From Marthasterias glacialis (taxonomy: Eukaryota; Echinodermata; Asteroidea; Forcipulatida; Asteriidae): a DNA stretch of 64,000 nt. The first letter of the stretch is position 1; each line of letters starts with the position of its first letter. The position numbers were made by a program, and so were the translations under genes. Positions 63,821-64,000 of the stretch are shown here, in pieces. The notes under the pieces are model-generated. The model was not told where the DNA came from and searched no databases. It was given only the letters and a program-made list of their open reading frames with translations. Location of the stretch: the NCBI GenBank assembly GCA_911728455.2, contig OU452225.1, positions 20,494,495 to 20,558,494 on the forward strand. The letters run 5' to 3'.

Positions 63821-64000
63821 GTAAGTCACTGACAATAAAGCCACACACTAACAAGTAGTGAGTTATAACAATAATAATAGTATGTGGTTCTTATATAGTG
63901 CACATATCCTAGCTAGATCAAGGTGCTTTTATACATTATTATCCCTGTTCATCAGACATACTTGGACCATTCCTTAAACTTTCTCAATTTCCTGGAACTT

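Noticed and set aside
60793..60975. Frame encoding [12 protein letters not shown]
   Set aside because: It is a translation of the (TTTA)n microsatellite inside a MITE.
62806..63105. 99-codon minus-strand frame
   Set aside because: It runs from LINE debris into the inserted MITE; not a gene.

Overview
The window is animal genomic DNA holding most of one large gene on the + strand, surrounded and filled by transposable-element debris. Exons have consensus GT-AG borders, introns are long, and the introns are packed with tRNA-derived SINEs, small foldback MITEs, a Tigger-like DNA element, minisatellites and a decayed RTE-type LINE fragment. This repeat style and the protein suggest a marine invertebrate deuterostome, most likely an echinoderm (a sea star would fit). 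The species call is inference.

The gene runs from a signal-peptide exon at 3755 to the edge of the window. I could thread 42 exons (3755-63820) in which every exon phase matches the next, giving 2819 codons without a stop. The product is a receptor-type protein tyrosine phosphatase (RPTP). The order is: signal peptide; Ig-like; Ig-like; three EGF-like; two near-identical Ig domains; one solitary FN3; fourteen FN3 domains that alternate strictly between two cysteine-bearing types (A and B, seven A-B pairs); two ordinary FN3 domains each split by a phase-0 intron; an RPTP membrane-proximal domain; a transmembrane helix; a basic juxtamembrane wedge; a catalytic PTP domain (D1) with WPD loop and [10 protein letters not shown] signature; and the start of a second PTP domain (D2) that is cut off by the window end.

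The most striking point is the N-terminus. Ig-Ig-EGF-EGF-EGF-Ig-FN3 is the ectodomain order of the Tie (angiopoietin receptor) kinases, and the EGF exons share detailed motifs with Tie, yet here the cytoplasmic part is a phosphatase, not a kinase. The locus also records how it grew: an A-B exon pair was copied recently (exons 10-11 to 12-13), an Ig exon was copied (exons 7 and 8), and decayed copies of FN3 exons remain in the introns.

Layout: 1-3754 is upstream DNA with repeats and no gene seen; 3755-14863 holds the signal peptide, two Ig and first EGF exons; 14864-25855 holds EGF 2-3, the duplicated Ig exons and FN3 relics; 25856-45522 holds the single-exon FN3 array, with a 31-bp minisatellite of about 1 kb at 34180-35215; 45844-52793 holds the split FN3 and membrane-proximal exons; 53994-63820 holds transmembrane and phosphatase exons. 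No other protein-coding gene, RNA gene or CRISPR array is supported.
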